Shown here: positions 45,872-54,259 of the stretch, piece by piece | Numbering within the stretch: the first letter of the stretch is position 1 | Layout: every line of letters begins with the position of its first letter | Program-made: the position numbers and the translations under genes | Notes under the pieces: model-generated | Seen by the model: only the letters and a program-made list of their open reading frames with translations | What the model was told of the DNA's origin: nothing | Database searches by the model: none | From: Pengzhenrongella sicca | Lineage (GTDB): Bacteria > Actinomycetota > Actinomycetes > Actinomycetales > Cellulomonadaceae | Length of the DNA stretch: 64,000 nucleotides | Assembly: GCF_017569225.1 (NCBI RefSeq) | Contig: NZ_CP071868.1 | Location: 558,001 to 622,000, forward strand | Direction of reading: 5' to 3'

Positions 45872-46291
45872 ATGCCGGTCCTACTGACGATCCAGGTCGC
45901 GTTCGCGACCGCGTTCGGGGGGCTGGTCGCGGGCTTCGCCGCGGGATTCTTCGCGATCTCGACGCTCGACGTCTCCGCCGCGGTCACGTTGCGAGCCGTG
46001 CTGGTCGCGGCGCTCATCCTCGTCGCCCCCTACCTGCTGGTCCGCCGGCGCGTGCTGGCGGCTCGACGCACGCCGCTCCTGATCGCCGGGCTGGTCGGGC
46101 TCGCCGTGGGGTACGTCGTCAACCCGTTCGCGTGGAGCGGGCGCGCCTTCTTCGCCCAAGGCGTCGTCGAGCCCGGGGTGCTCAGCGCGATCCTCGACCT
46201 CGCGGGTTGGCTCGTCATCGGCGCCGCCGCCGTGCTCGCCGCGAGCCGCGCCGCCGCGAGCCAGGACCAGGCGCTCAGCTATGAGCGCTGA
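45872..46291 (+). CDS. Four-helix membrane protein preceding the giant Flp-like prepilin
   Basis: Protein of 139 residues with helices at about 5-30, 41-58, 70-87 and 107-130. No family recognised. The ATG follows AGGGAG. Its 3' end overlaps the next gene by 11 bp. It sits in the same relation to a giant prepilin as the membrane protein at 44709, although the two are not clearly homologous. Confidence 0.7.
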   Translation: MPVLLTIQVAFATAFGGLVAGFAAGFFAISTLDVSAAVTLRAVLVAALILVAPYLLVRRRVLAARRTPLLIAGLVGLAVGYVVNPFAWSGRAFFAQGVVEPGVLSAILDLAGWLVIGAAAVLAASRAAASQDQALSYER

Positions 46292-47696
46292 CCGGATGAG
46301 CCCGGCGCGCGCGCTCGCCCGCGTCCGGCGGGACGACCGCGGCGTCGGCACCATCGAGTACCTCGGGGTGATCGTGCTCGCCGCCCTCCTCGTGACCGCG
46401 CTGGTGCTGGGCATCACCAACGCCCGCTACGCCGAGCGGCTCGAGGCGGCGCTGTGCGAGATCACGTCGCTCGGCCAGGGCGGCTGCGCGATGCCGTCGG
46501 ACATCGTGCGGGCCGCGGAGGACTACGTGCCGCCGGACCAGTGCATCGTGAGCTCCACCGGCAACGACTCGAGCGGCAAGCTCACCGTCGTGGTGACGCT
46601 CGAGAGCGGCGAGCAGTGGGCGATCAACCAGCTCGGCGACGGCACCTACCAGCTCACCCGCGCGGCGGACGGCAGCGTCGGGATCGGCGTCGGCGTCGGC
46701 TTCGACGTCTCGGCGACCGTCGACAACGAGAAGTTCGGCGTCGGGGCGTATGCGAACGTCGCCGCGGCGCTCGCGATCGGCGGGGGCGAGTCGTTCACGG
46801 CATCCTCGGCCGAGGACGCCATGCAGATCCTGCACGCGCAGCAGCAGGACGACACGAAGGACGCGATCTTCGGGGACGACAACGCCGTCCGCGACGGCGC
46901 CGACTGGTTGAACGAGACCTTCGGCGGCAGCAACGACAACGAGGACGCCGAGCCGGACGAGTGGTTCACCGAGGGCGGCTTCGTCGCGACCGGCACCGCG
47001 GGCTCGACCGCCATCACGGGCTCGGTCGAGGCGTCCGCCTCGGTCGAGGCCTACGTGGGGCGGACCGACCGCAAGGACGGCACGTCGACCGACTACCTGC
47101 GCGCCGAGATGGCGATCGACGGCGGGGTGACTGGCTGGGGCCCCGACGCGTCGGGCAACGACAGCTACATCAACTACACCGCGGAGGGGTCGGCCGGCGC
47201 CGTCGTCGAGATCGACCGCGACAAGGACGGCAACCCCACGACGTTCCGGATGACCAGCGTGCTCATGGGCAACGCGACGGGCGAGCAGTCCTACTCCGGG
47301 GACGGGGGCATCGACAGCGATCCGACGTACACCGAGCGCACCGTCTCGTTCCCCCTCGAGACCGCCTCGGACCGCGCGCTCGCCTCGCGCGTGCTGCAGG
47401 CCGCGGGGATCCCGTACTACCCCGGCGTCACCGACGGGATCGACGTGCCGCAGGCGGCGACGGACAAGCTCGACCCGACGGCGCTCGGCGGCGCGCTGTT
47501 CGAGGCGGCCTCGACTCGCGGCCACATCTACGAGCAGGAGTACACGACCAGCACCGACGAGTCCGGGTTCAACGCCGAGGGCAAGCTGGGGCTCGAGCTG
47601 GGGCTCGGCGGCAGCTCGATCGACAGCACCCGGACGACGACCGGCTACACCTACTGGGACGGCTCGTCGATGGTTGATCGGGCCGGCTGCTTCTGA
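46281..47696 (+). CDS. Giant Flp-like prepilin with large extracellular passenger
   Basis: Protein of 471 residues. Residues 1-45 are almost a copy of the Flp pilin: basic leader, cleavage motif RG|VGTIEY (Glu +5, Tyr +6) and helix LGVIVLAALLVTALVLGI. About 425 extracellular residues follow, rich in Asp, Gly, Ser and Thr, with early cysteines (ALCEI, GGC, DQC) that line up with those of the protein at 43263, and a final Cys (AGCF). Repeated short phrases such as DSSGKL, TGSVEASAS and GLELGLGG suggest beta structure. Normal Flp pilins have 50-80 residues, so this may be a tip adhesin or a wall-tethered prepilin (inference). Confidence 0.8.
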   Translation: MSADRMSPARALARVRRDDRGVGTIEYLGVIVLAALLVTALVLGITNARYAERLEAALCEITSLGQGGCAMPSDIVRAAEDYVPPDQCIVSSTGNDSSGKLTVVVTLESGEQWAINQLGDGTYQLTRAADGSVGIGVGVGFDVSATVDNEKFGVGAYANVAAALAIGGGESFTASSAEDAMQILHAQQQDDTKDAIFGDDNAVRDGADWLNETFGGSNDNEDAEPDEWFTEGGFVATGTAGSTAITGSVEASASVEAYVGRTDRKDGTSTDYLRAEMAIDGGVTGWGPDASGNDSYINYTAEGSAGAVVEIDRDKDGNPTTFRMTSVLMGNATGEQSYSGDGGIDSDPTYTERTVSFPLETASDRALASRVLQAAGIPYYPGVTDGIDVPQAATDKLDPTALGGALFEAASTRGHIYEQEYTTSTDESGFNAEGKLGLELGLGGSSIDSTRTTTGYTYWDGSSMVDRAGCF

Positions 47697-47804
47697 CCGT
47701 TCGGTACGCTGGACCATCCCCGTCGCTCGTTCTCGTCGATCCGTCCCGCTGCTGATCCACCCTCCGTTGCACGCCCCGCGAACGCTCTCCGAAGGACCGA
47801 CCTC

Positions 47805-48428
47805 ATGCGCCGTCGTCAGACCCCCCGCACGCTGGCAGCCACCGCTGCGACGACGGCGGTCCTCGCTGCGGTGGTCCTGACGCTGACGGGGTGCGGCGGG
47901 TCGGAGCCCGAGGCGTCCGGCAGCGCGAACCTGGCGCCCGCCGACGCGCCCGACGGCTGGACCGCGCGCGAGCAGGGCGCGATCCAGGTGTCCGCGCCGG
48001 AAGACTGGGCCGAGTTCGAGCCCGAGGCGGCCGAGGATGCCGAGAGCACCGGGGCGACCTCGTACGGGCTCAAGGCACCCGTCGCGGCCGACGGCTCGGG
48101 CACCGGGGTGTTCACGATCATCGCGACCGAGCCGGCGAACGACGCCGCGAAGGCGACCAGCGTGGCCCGCGGCGTCGGCGAGTCCACGCTCGGCGCGACT
48201 GACGTCGTCGAGGAGGAGCTCGAGTGGCCCGGCGCCGAGGCGGCCGCCTACCTCTCGTACGAGGCCGAGCTGCCCATGCCGTCGGGCGACGACGTCGTCT
48301 TCCGGTACGAGTTCCTCATCCTCGACCTCGCCGACGGGTCGCAGGCGATCGTCAACGTCGTCGGCCCGGCCGCCGGGTACGACGAGGCCGGCGTGCACGA
48401 CGTGCTCGCCAGCACGACGGCGTCCTAG
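47805..48428 (+). CDS. Lipoprotein of the Tad island, paralogue of the one at 45170
   Basis: Protein of 207 residues with signal peptide, lipobox LTGC (Cys about 30), an Ala/Pro/Ser linker and a compact domain (GAIQVSAPEDWAEFE, GTGVFTIIAT, EEELEWPGAEAAAYLSYE). It is similar in length and phrasing to the lipoprotein at 45170, so one copy follows each giant prepilin. ATG 47805 has GAAGGA eight bases upstream. Confidence 0.75.
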   Translation: MRRRQTPRTLAATAATTAVLAAVVLTLTGCGGSEPEASGSANLAPADAPDGWTAREQGAIQVSAPEDWAEFEPEAAEDAESTGATSYGLKAPVAADGSGTGVFTIIATEPANDAAKATSVARGVGESTLGATDVVEEELEWPGAEAAAYLSYEAELPMPSGDDVVFRYEFLILDLADGSQAIVNVVGPAAGYDEAGVHDVLASTTAS

Positions 48429-48429
48429 C

Positions 48430-49002
48430 GTGCCGACCGGCCCGGCGGAATCGATCAGGCAGCCGTTCACGCGCGGCAACCTGGTCCGGGTCACCCGCCT
48501 GTGGAGCCTCGTCGCCTTCGCCGCCGTCCCGCTGTTCCTGGCGGTCGGCGTCGCGCTGCTCGTCGGCGTCTTCCCGGCCCAATCCTCGCGGGCCTCGGTC
48601 ATCGAGATGACGGCCGCGCCGGGCGCCGAGATCGCGGCCCTCGGCGGCTCCCGGGGCATGGCGCTGTGGGGTCAGCCCGCCGACGTCGATCTCGCGCAGG
48701 TGACCTGCACGTGGACCGGCGGCGCGGACGCCGGCGGCGAGCTCGAGGTCGGACCGGCGCCGGACCGGCCGACGGAGGTCACCGACAGCCGAGGCAAAGG
48801 CGACTTCGTGTGGCTGACGACGACGGCGGGTGAGTTCGTGCCGCGCTCGGCGACCTGCAGCGGCGGTGGGCTCACGACGCTCGGTGCGAGCGTCGACCCC
48901 GGCACCGGAGCGGGCAGCTCGACCGGCCTGTTCTTCGTCCTGCTCGCCCCGGTCATGCTGGTCCTCGGGCTCGTCGCCCGGCGCCTGTCCCGCCGGTCGT
49001 AA
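48430..49002 (+). CDS. Two-helix exported-domain protein of the Tad island
   Basis: Protein of 190 residues with one helix near 27-48 (LWSLVAFAAVPLFLAVGVALL written in part), an extracytoplasmic beta domain with two cysteines (VTCTW, ATCSG), and a C-terminal helix at about 165-185. The GTG start is one base after the lipoprotein stop. No family recognised. The layout (helix, wall-side domain, helix) is like a DUF of membrane-bound wall sensors, but this is only a description. Confidence 0.65.
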   Translation: MPTGPAESIRQPFTRGNLVRVTRLWSLVAFAAVPLFLAVGVALLVGVFPAQSSRASVIEMTAAPGAEIAALGGSRGMALWGQPADVDLAQVTCTWTGGADAGGELEVGPAPDRPTEVTDSRGKGDFVWLTTTAGEFVPRSATCSGGGLTTLGASVDPGTGAGSSTGLFFVLLAPVMLVLGLVARRLSRRS

Positions 49003-49010
49003 CAAGCCTC

Positions 49011-49499
49011 ATGACCGGTACAGCAGTGACGTCCGTGCCGACAACGGCGTCCGGACCGACCACGATCGACGACCTCGGGCCGGTCGGCATCGGCCTCGTC
49101 ATCGCCGTGCTGGTCCTGTTCGCGCTCGCGAGCCTCGCCGTCTTCGCCTACAAGTGGCGCGGCCGGCGGGTCTACACGCACGGGCTGCGCGGGCAGGCCG
49201 CGATCGCGGAGGTCCGGCAGATGTCGACGTGGCAGCGCTACTCGGTCACGTCGCCCCCGACCGAGTCGGTCGTGGTGGCGACCGCCGCGATGCCGCGCGG
49301 CGTCTCGACCGACCAGGCGTTCCCGCGGGGCACCTTCGCGCCCGGGCAGATCGTGCCCGTCGTGCAGCGCCCCGGCGACTCGTCCCGGCTCTACGTCGAC
49401 GTGCCGGGCCAGGCGCCGTCGGTCAGCGAGGTGTACCGGTACCTCGCGGTCGCCGTCGGCGCGGTCGCGGGCATCGCCTACGCCGCGAGCACGCTGTGA
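49011..49499 (+). CDS. Two-helix membrane protein of the Tad island, unknown function
   Basis: Protein of 162 residues: Thr/Ser-rich N-terminus, a helix at about 24-47 (GIGLVIAVLVLFALASLAVFA in part), a soluble beta-rich domain (RGQAAIAEVRQMSTWQRY, PGQIVPVVQRPGDSSRLYVD) and a final helix at about 141-160. The middle resembles small OB-like or DUF3592-type domains, which I cannot confirm. It starts eight bases after the preceding gene. Confidence 0.6.
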   Translation: MTGTAVTSVPTTASGPTTIDDLGPVGIGLVIAVLVLFALASLAVFAYKWRGRRVYTHGLRGQAAIAEVRQMSTWQRYSVTSPPTESVVVATAAMPRGVSTDQAFPRGTFAPGQIVPVVQRPGDSSRLYVDVPGQAPSVSEVYRYLAVAVGAVAGIAYAASTL

Positions 49500-49557
49500 C
49501 CCAGAAAGCCGTCGGGCGCCCGACCGCGCACGTGCACGCCGATCCGAGGATGTGACC

Positions 49558-51048
49558 GTGAGCCGACGCGCTGCGGTGGTGTGCCTGGCAGCTATCGCGA
49601 CGCTGGTGCTCGGAGGCTGCGAGTCGGCCGGACCCGATGACGGCGCCGGCGACGGTGCGGTGCGCGCGGAGGTCGAGTACCTCGGGACGTTGGTGGACCT
49701 GGTCGTCCACCCGGTCGAGGTCCAGGACGGCGTCGCGCTGCTGACGGTGGACTTCGCGCTCGCGGAGGGCGCGCCGGCGAGCGCCTCGTTGTCGATCGGC
49801 CTCATCCTGGCGCCCGCGACCGGGCCGAAGGGCACCGGGCTGGTGCGGCTCGTCGATCTCGAGGCCGGCACGGTCAACCTGCCCGGCGAGGACGCGGCCG
49901 GTCAGCCCGCCACGACGCGGGACTACCTGACGCTCGCCCCGGACGCGACGGTGACCAGCCAGGGCTTCTACGGGGCCCCGACCGGCGACTCGGTGGCGGT
50001 GCTGTTCCCATTCTTCGGGATGGTGCTGGACGTGCCGGTCGTGCAGCTGGCGGGCACGGACGGGTTCGCCACGACGCCGGCCGAGCTCGGGCGCGAGGGC
50101 GAGATCACGTACCCGTCGCCGGTGCTGGACACGTTCACCGAGGGCTACGACGACTCGTCGTCGGCCCGCGTCGAGGGGACGGCCGCGACGGTCGCGCTGG
50201 CGTCGGACGTCCTGTTCGCCGTCGACGACGCGGTGCTCAGCCCGGCCGCCGAGCAGGTCGTCGTCGCGGCGGCGGCGGAGATCTCGGCGGTCGCCGCCGG
50301 TGGCGAGGTGTCCGTCGTCGGGCACACCGACGACGTCGCGTCCGACGCGTACAACCAGGACCTGTCGGTCCGGCGCGCGCAGGCGGTGACGACGGTGCTG
50401 GCCGCGGCCCTCGGAAGCGGCTTCCCCGTGACGCCGACGGGCGCGGGGGAGACGCAGCCCGCGGTCGACGGCGCGTCGCCGGAGGCGCGGGCCGCGAACC
50501 GGCGGGTCGAGATCGCGTTCACCGCGAGCGACGTCGGTGCGGCTGTAGAGATCGCCGGCGCACCGGCGCCCGAACCGTCCGGGCCGACGGCGACCGGGGA
50601 GGCGGCCGTGGAGGTGCCGTTCGCCGACGGGTCCTTCGGGGTCAGTGCCTCGGTCGTCCGCGCGGGCCCGTTCCTCATCGGCTCGATCGAGGTCGAACGG
50701 ACGTCCCCGAGCGCGGGCGACTTCCTCGAGTTCTTCGGCACCGTGACCCAGGGGCTCGCGGCCGACCGGCACCTGCCCATGTCGGCGATGGTCGCCGGCC
50801 CGCACCGCGTGACCCTGCTCGGCACGAGCAGCCGCTACTACCCGATCGACTACGTGCTCGAGGAGGCGGAGTCCGGCGGCGGCTCGGAGGTGCGGCAGAT
50901 CCTCGCCGACGGGTTCCTCAACGTGCAGCCCGAGCAGGGACAGACCGTCCTCGTCACGGTCGTCTGGCCCGACCCGGGTGGCGACACGGTGACGATCGAC
51001 GTGCCGGACCGCTTCCGGCTTCTCGACGTCCCGGTCACCTCGGCCTAG
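49558..51048 (+). CDS. OmpA-domain lipoprotein with extra C-terminal domain
   Basis: Protein of 496 residues with signal peptide and lipobox LGGC (Cys about 21), an N-terminal domain related to that of the protein at 41522 (VEYLGTLVDLVVHPVEV, LLTVDFAL), an OmpA/MotB-like domain (about 205-322: DVLFAVDDAVLSPAAEQ, VSVVGHTDDVASDAYNQDL, AANRRVEIAF) and a further 150-residue C-terminal domain. GTG 49558 follows GAGGA at a seven-base spacing, which decides against GTG 49552. It is the last gene of the Tad island and would link the cell membrane to peptidoglycan. Confidence 0.85.
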   Translation: MSRRAAVVCLAAIATLVLGGCESAGPDDGAGDGAVRAEVEYLGTLVDLVVHPVEVQDGVALLTVDFALAEGAPASASLSIGLILAPATGPKGTGLVRLVDLEAGTVNLPGEDAAGQPATTRDYLTLAPDATVTSQGFYGAPTGDSVAVLFPFFGMVLDVPVVQLAGTDGFATTPAELGREGEITYPSPVLDTFTEGYDDSSSARVEGTAATVALASDVLFAVDDAVLSPAAEQVVVAAAAEISAVAAGGEVSVVGHTDDVASDAYNQDLSVRRAQAVTTVLAAALGSGFPVTPTGAGETQPAVDGASPEARAANRRVEIAFTASDVGAAVEIAGAPAPEPSGPTATGEAAVEVPFADGSFGVSASVVRAGPFLIGSIEVERTSPSAGDFLEFFGTVTQGLAADRHLPMSAMVAGPHRVTLLGTSSRYYPIDYVLEEAESGGGSEVRQILADGFLNVQPEQGQTVLVTVVWPDPGGDTVTIDVPDRFRLLDVPVTSA

Positions 51049-51377
51049 CGGGCCGAGCGGCGGGCAACGAGCTGCCGCCTCCCCGCCGATCCCGACCGTC
51101 CGCGCGGAGCATGTGACGCGAGTGGCGGGAGTCGCGGGAGTGTCGCCGGTTCACTTCACTCCCGCCCCATCCGCACCATGCTCCACGCCGACGGCGACTC
51201 GCCCCGCCCGGGGGGCGCCCCGGTCAGTTCTGCAAACCCCGCGGGGACCGAGCCGGGGACGGTTCGGGCCGAGACCTGTCGCGCCGAGACCGTTCGCGCC
51301 GCAGATCGCGACACGGCGCGGGTCTAGTGGCCGGGCGGTCCCGGCCCGTCGGTGGGTCGGCCTACGCTTGCGGCGTC
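51049..51377. other. Intergenic region between the Tad island and pcrA
   Basis: This 329-bp stretch has no credible gene. It holds the hairpin at 51134-51165, a palindromic GGGGCGCCCC near 51212, and short direct repeats of GGGAGT. The -10 candidate of pcrA is near its end. I see no SOS box, although helicase genes often have one. Confidence 0.6.
51134..51165. terminator. Hairpin downstream of the Tad island
   Basis: GCGGGAGTG (51134-51142) pairs perfectly with CACTCCCGC (51157-51165) around a 14-base loop, 86 bp after the last Tad gene. No T-run follows. It may end the Tad transcript or be an operator dyad. Confidence 0.35.
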
Positions 51378-51380
51378 ATG
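51363..51380 (+). promoter_or_regulatory. -10 element candidate of pcrA
   Basis: TACGCT (51363-51368) lies nine bases before ATG 51378, with no ribosome-binding site. A leaderless or near-leaderless mRNA is expected. Confidence 0.4.
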
Positions 51381-54110
51381 AACTCACTTTTTGCCGACCT
51401 CCCCCTTCCCGGGCTCAGCCGCGCCGACCTCGGCGAGCCCGTCACCGCCGTCGGCCCGCGACGCGGTGCGCTCGCCGCTGCTCGCACCGCTCATCCCGTG
51501 GTGACGGCCGCCGTGACCGACGTGTCCGAACCCGCGTCCCAGGCGCCCCAGGCGCTGGGCTCGCGACGCTCCCCGCGGGACCGGCCGGAGCGGCCGGAGC
51601 AGCCGGATCAGGCCGTCCGGGACCTCGACCCGGCCGAGGGCGATCGCGGCTTCGCGCCGGCGCCGGGAGCCCCCTCCGTCCGCGACCCGGAGAGCCTTCT
51701 CGTCGGGCTCAACCCGCAGCAGCGCGAGGCGGTGCTGCACTCCGGCGGGCCGCTGCTCATCGTGGCCGGTGCCGGCTCGGGCAAGACGCGGGTGCTGACC
51801 CACCGGATCGCGCACCTGCTCGCGACCCGCCGCGCGCGCGCTGGCGAGATCCTCGCCATCACCTTCACCAACAAGGCCGCCGCGGAGATGCGCGAGCGCG
51901 TCGAGGCGCTCGTCGGCCCGCCCGCGAAGGCGATGTGGGTCTCGACGTTCCACTCGGCCTGCGTGCGGATCCTGCGCAAGGAGGCCAAGACCCTCGGGCT
52001 GCGCTCGAGCTTCTCCATCTACGACTCCGCCGACTCGCTCAAGCTCATGACGATGGTCGCGCGCGAGCTCGAGCTCGACCCCAAGCGGTACCCGCCCAAG
52101 GCCCTGATCTCGAAGATCTCGGCGCTCAAGGACGAGCTGGTGGACCCGGCCGACTTCGCGCGCACGTCGGGCACCGCGGCGGGCGCCGGCGACGAGTTCG
52201 ACACCGTCCTCGCGCAGGCCTACGACCGGTACCAGGCCCGGCTGCGTCAGGCCCACGCGCTCGACTTCGACGACCTGATCATGACGACGGTGCACCTGCT
52301 GCAGGCGTTCCCGGCCGTGGCCGAGCACTACCGGCGTCGGTTCCGGCACGTGCTGGTCGACGAGTACCAGGACACCAACCACGCGCAGTACATGCTCGTG
52401 CGCGAGCTCGCGGGCATCTCGGCCCCGGCGGCGCCGCGACCCGACGGCGCCGGGCCCAGCGGCGCGCGACCCGACGCGACCGGTACCGACGCCGCCCCAC
52501 CCGACGCGACCGGGACCGACGCGGTCGCACCCGGCGAGCTGACCGTCGTCGGCGACGCGGACCAGTCGATCTACGCGTTCCGCGGCGCCACGATCCGCAA
52601 CATCGTCGAGTTCGAGGCCGACTACCCGAACGCGCGCACCATCCTGCTCGAGCAGAACTACCGCTCGACCCAGAACATCCTCTCCGCCGCGAATGCCGTG
52701 ATCTCGCGCAACACCGGCCGCAAGCGCAAGCGGCTGTGGACCGACTCCGGCGCGGGGCCCGCGATCGTCGGGTACGTCGCCGACAACGAGCACGAGGAGG
52801 CGCGGTTCATCGCGGAGGAGATCGACCGCCTCGGCGACTCCGACGGCGTGCGCCCCGGCGACGTCGCGATCTTCTACCGCGCGAACGCGCAGTCCCGCGC
52901 GCTCGAGGAGGTGCTGATCCGGGTCGGCCTGCCGTACAAGGTGGTCGGCGGCACCCGGTTCTACGAGCGGCGCGAGATCAAGGACGCCGTCGCGTACCTG
53001 CGCGCGATCGCGAACCCCGACGACGACGTCAACCTGCGCCGCATCCTCAACGTGCCCAAGCGCGGCCTCGGCGACCGGTCCGAGGCGATGGTCAACGCGT
53101 TCGCCGAGCGCGAGCGCCTCTCGTTCGGCGCCGCGCTCGCCCGCGTCGACGAGGTGCCCGGCCTGGGCACACGCGCGCTCACCGGCCTGCGCGCCTTCGA
53201 CGCGATGATGAACGAGCTGCGCGCGCTCGCCGCGACCGGCGCTGGCCCCGCCGAGGTGCTCGGCGCCGTGCTCGACCGCACCGGCTACCTCGCCGAGCTG
53301 CGCGCGAGCGACGACCCGCAGGACGCCGCGCGCGTGGAGAACCTCTCGGAGCTGCACGCGGTCGCGTCCGAGTTCGAGCAGTCCGAGCCCGACGGCGACC
53401 TCGCGGACTTCCTCGAGCGCGTCTCGCTGGTCGCGGACTCCGACCAGATCCCGAGCGACGACGACGGCGACGGCGCCCCCAAGGTCGACCAGGGCGTCGT
53501 CACCCTGATGACCCTGCACACCGCCAAGGGCCTCGAGTTCCCCGTCGTGTTCCTCACCGGGCTCGAGGACGGCACCTTCCCGCACATGCGGTCGATGGCG
53601 GACGAGACCCAGCTCGCCGAGGAGCGCCGGCTCGCGTACGTCGGGCTCACCCGAGCGCGCGAGCGCCTGTACCTCTCGCGCGCCGCGGTGCGCACGTCGT
53701 GGGGCATGCCGAACGAGTTCCCGGCGAGCCGGTTCCTGGACGACCTGCCCGAGGAGCTCATGGACTGGCGCCGCCGCGAGTCGAGCATGTCGGTGCTGCG
53801 GTCGGGCGCCGGCTACGGCTCCGGCTACGGCGGGTCGAGCTACGCCGGCTCGGGCGGCTCGGGGCAGGGGCAGAAGAAGCGCCCCGTGCCGCCGTCGCCC
53901 GACGCGCCGAAGTTGGGCTCGGCGACGCCGCGGCCCGCCGGCGACGTGCCGAGCCTCGCGATCGGCGACAAGGTCACGCACGACGCGTACGGGCTCGGAA
54001 CCGTCGTCGGGGTCGAGGGCGCCGGCGCGAACTCGGTCGCCAAGATCGACTTCGGCTCCGACGGGACCAAGCGGCTGCTGCTGCGGTACTCGCCGGTCAC
54101 CAAGCTCTGA
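51378..54110 (+). CDS. pcrA: UvrD/PcrA-type superfamily 1A DNA helicase
   Basis: 3'-5' helicase for repair and replication restart, 910 residues. The first 110 residues are a low-complexity extension. Core motifs: Q-motif GLNPQQREAV, Walker A VAGAGSGKTRVL (motif I), ITFTNKAA (Ia), LVDEYQDTN (II), GDADQSIYAFRGA (III), LLEQNYRST (IV), TLMTLHTAKGLEFPVVFL (V), RRLAYVGLTRARERLYL (VI). Between motifs II and III lies an extra Pro/Asp/Thr-rich insertion of about 35 residues with two PDATGTDA units. The C-terminus ends in a Tudor-like domain (GDKVTHDAYGLGTVV) used for RNA polymerase contact in PcrA. Confidence 0.95.
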   Translation: MNSLFADLPLPGLSRADLGEPVTAVGPRRGALAAARTAHPVVTAAVTDVSEPASQAPQALGSRRSPRDRPERPEQPDQAVRDLDPAEGDRGFAPAPGAPSVRDPESLLVGLNPQQREAVLHSGGPLLIVAGAGSGKTRVLTHRIAHLLATRRARAGEILAITFTNKAAAEMRERVEALVGPPAKAMWVSTFHSACVRILRKEAKTLGLRSSFSIYDSADSLKLMTMVARELELDPKRYPPKALISKISALKDELVDPADFARTSGTAAGAGDEFDTVLAQAYDRYQARLRQAHALDFDDLIMTTVHLLQAFPAVAEHYRRRFRHVLVDEYQDTNHAQYMLVRELAGISAPAAPRPDGAGPSGARPDATGTDAAPPDATGTDAVAPGELTVVGDADQSIYAFRGATIRNIVEFEADYPNARTILLEQNYRSTQNILSAANAVISRNTGRKRKRLWTDSGAGPAIVGYVADNEHEEARFIAEEIDRLGDSDGVRPGDVAIFYRANAQSRALEEVLIRVGLPYKVVGGTRFYERREIKDAVAYLRAIANPDDDVNLRRILNVPKRGLGDRSEAMVNAFAERERLSFGAALARVDEVPGLGTRALTGLRAFDAMMNELRALAATGAGPAEVLGAVLDRTGYLAELRASDDPQDAARVENLSELHAVASEFEQSEPDGDLADFLERVSLVADSDQIPSDDDGDGAPKVDQGVVTLMTLHTAKGLEFPVVFLTGLEDGTFPHMRSMADETQLAEERRLAYVGLTRARERLYLSRAAVRTSWGMPNEFPASRFLDDLPEELMDWRRRESSMSVLRSGAGYGSGYGGSSYAGSGGSGQGQKKRPVPPSPDAPKLGSATPRPAGDVPSLAIGDKVTHDAYGLGTVVGVEGAGANSVAKIDFGSDGTKRLLLRYSPVTKL
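52469..52531 (+). repeat. Coding repeat inserted in the pcrA helicase core
   Basis: CCCGACGCGACCGG...CCGACGC units recur and encode two PDATGTDA copies between motifs II and III. Homologues usually have a short loop here. The insertion preserves the frame. Confidence 0.65.
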
Positions 54111-54144
54111 GCGCGCGCCGCGGCGGCTGAGCGCGCGCCGCGGC
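54107..54144 (+). repeat. 18-bp direct repeat overlapping the pcrA stop codon
   Basis: CTGAGCGCGCGCCGCGGC occurs at 54107-54124 and again at 54127-54144, with a 20-bp period. The first copy contains the pcrA stop codon. Each unit has an internal dyad GCCGCGGC and could fold weakly. Confidence 0.85.
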
Positions 54145-54193
54145 CCGCCGGCGGCGAATCTGTCGATGTGAAGATATCTGGGCCGCCGCCCGC

Positions 54194-54199
54194 TACGAT
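54194..54199 (+). promoter_or_regulatory. -10 element candidate of sucCD
   Basis: TACGAT lies 60 bp before the sucC start. The mRNA would have a leader of about 54 bases, unlike many leaderless genes here. No clear -35 is visible. Confidence 0.45.
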
Positions 54200-54259
54200 C
54201 TGTCCGGGCGATGCGGCCACTGCGGCCCACGTCCGCCGTCGACGGAAGGACGCAGCAGG

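Noticed and set aside
51049-51377. SOS (LexA) box upstream of pcrA
   Set aside because: I looked for GAAC-N4-GTTC-type dyads and found only unrelated GTTCG fragments.
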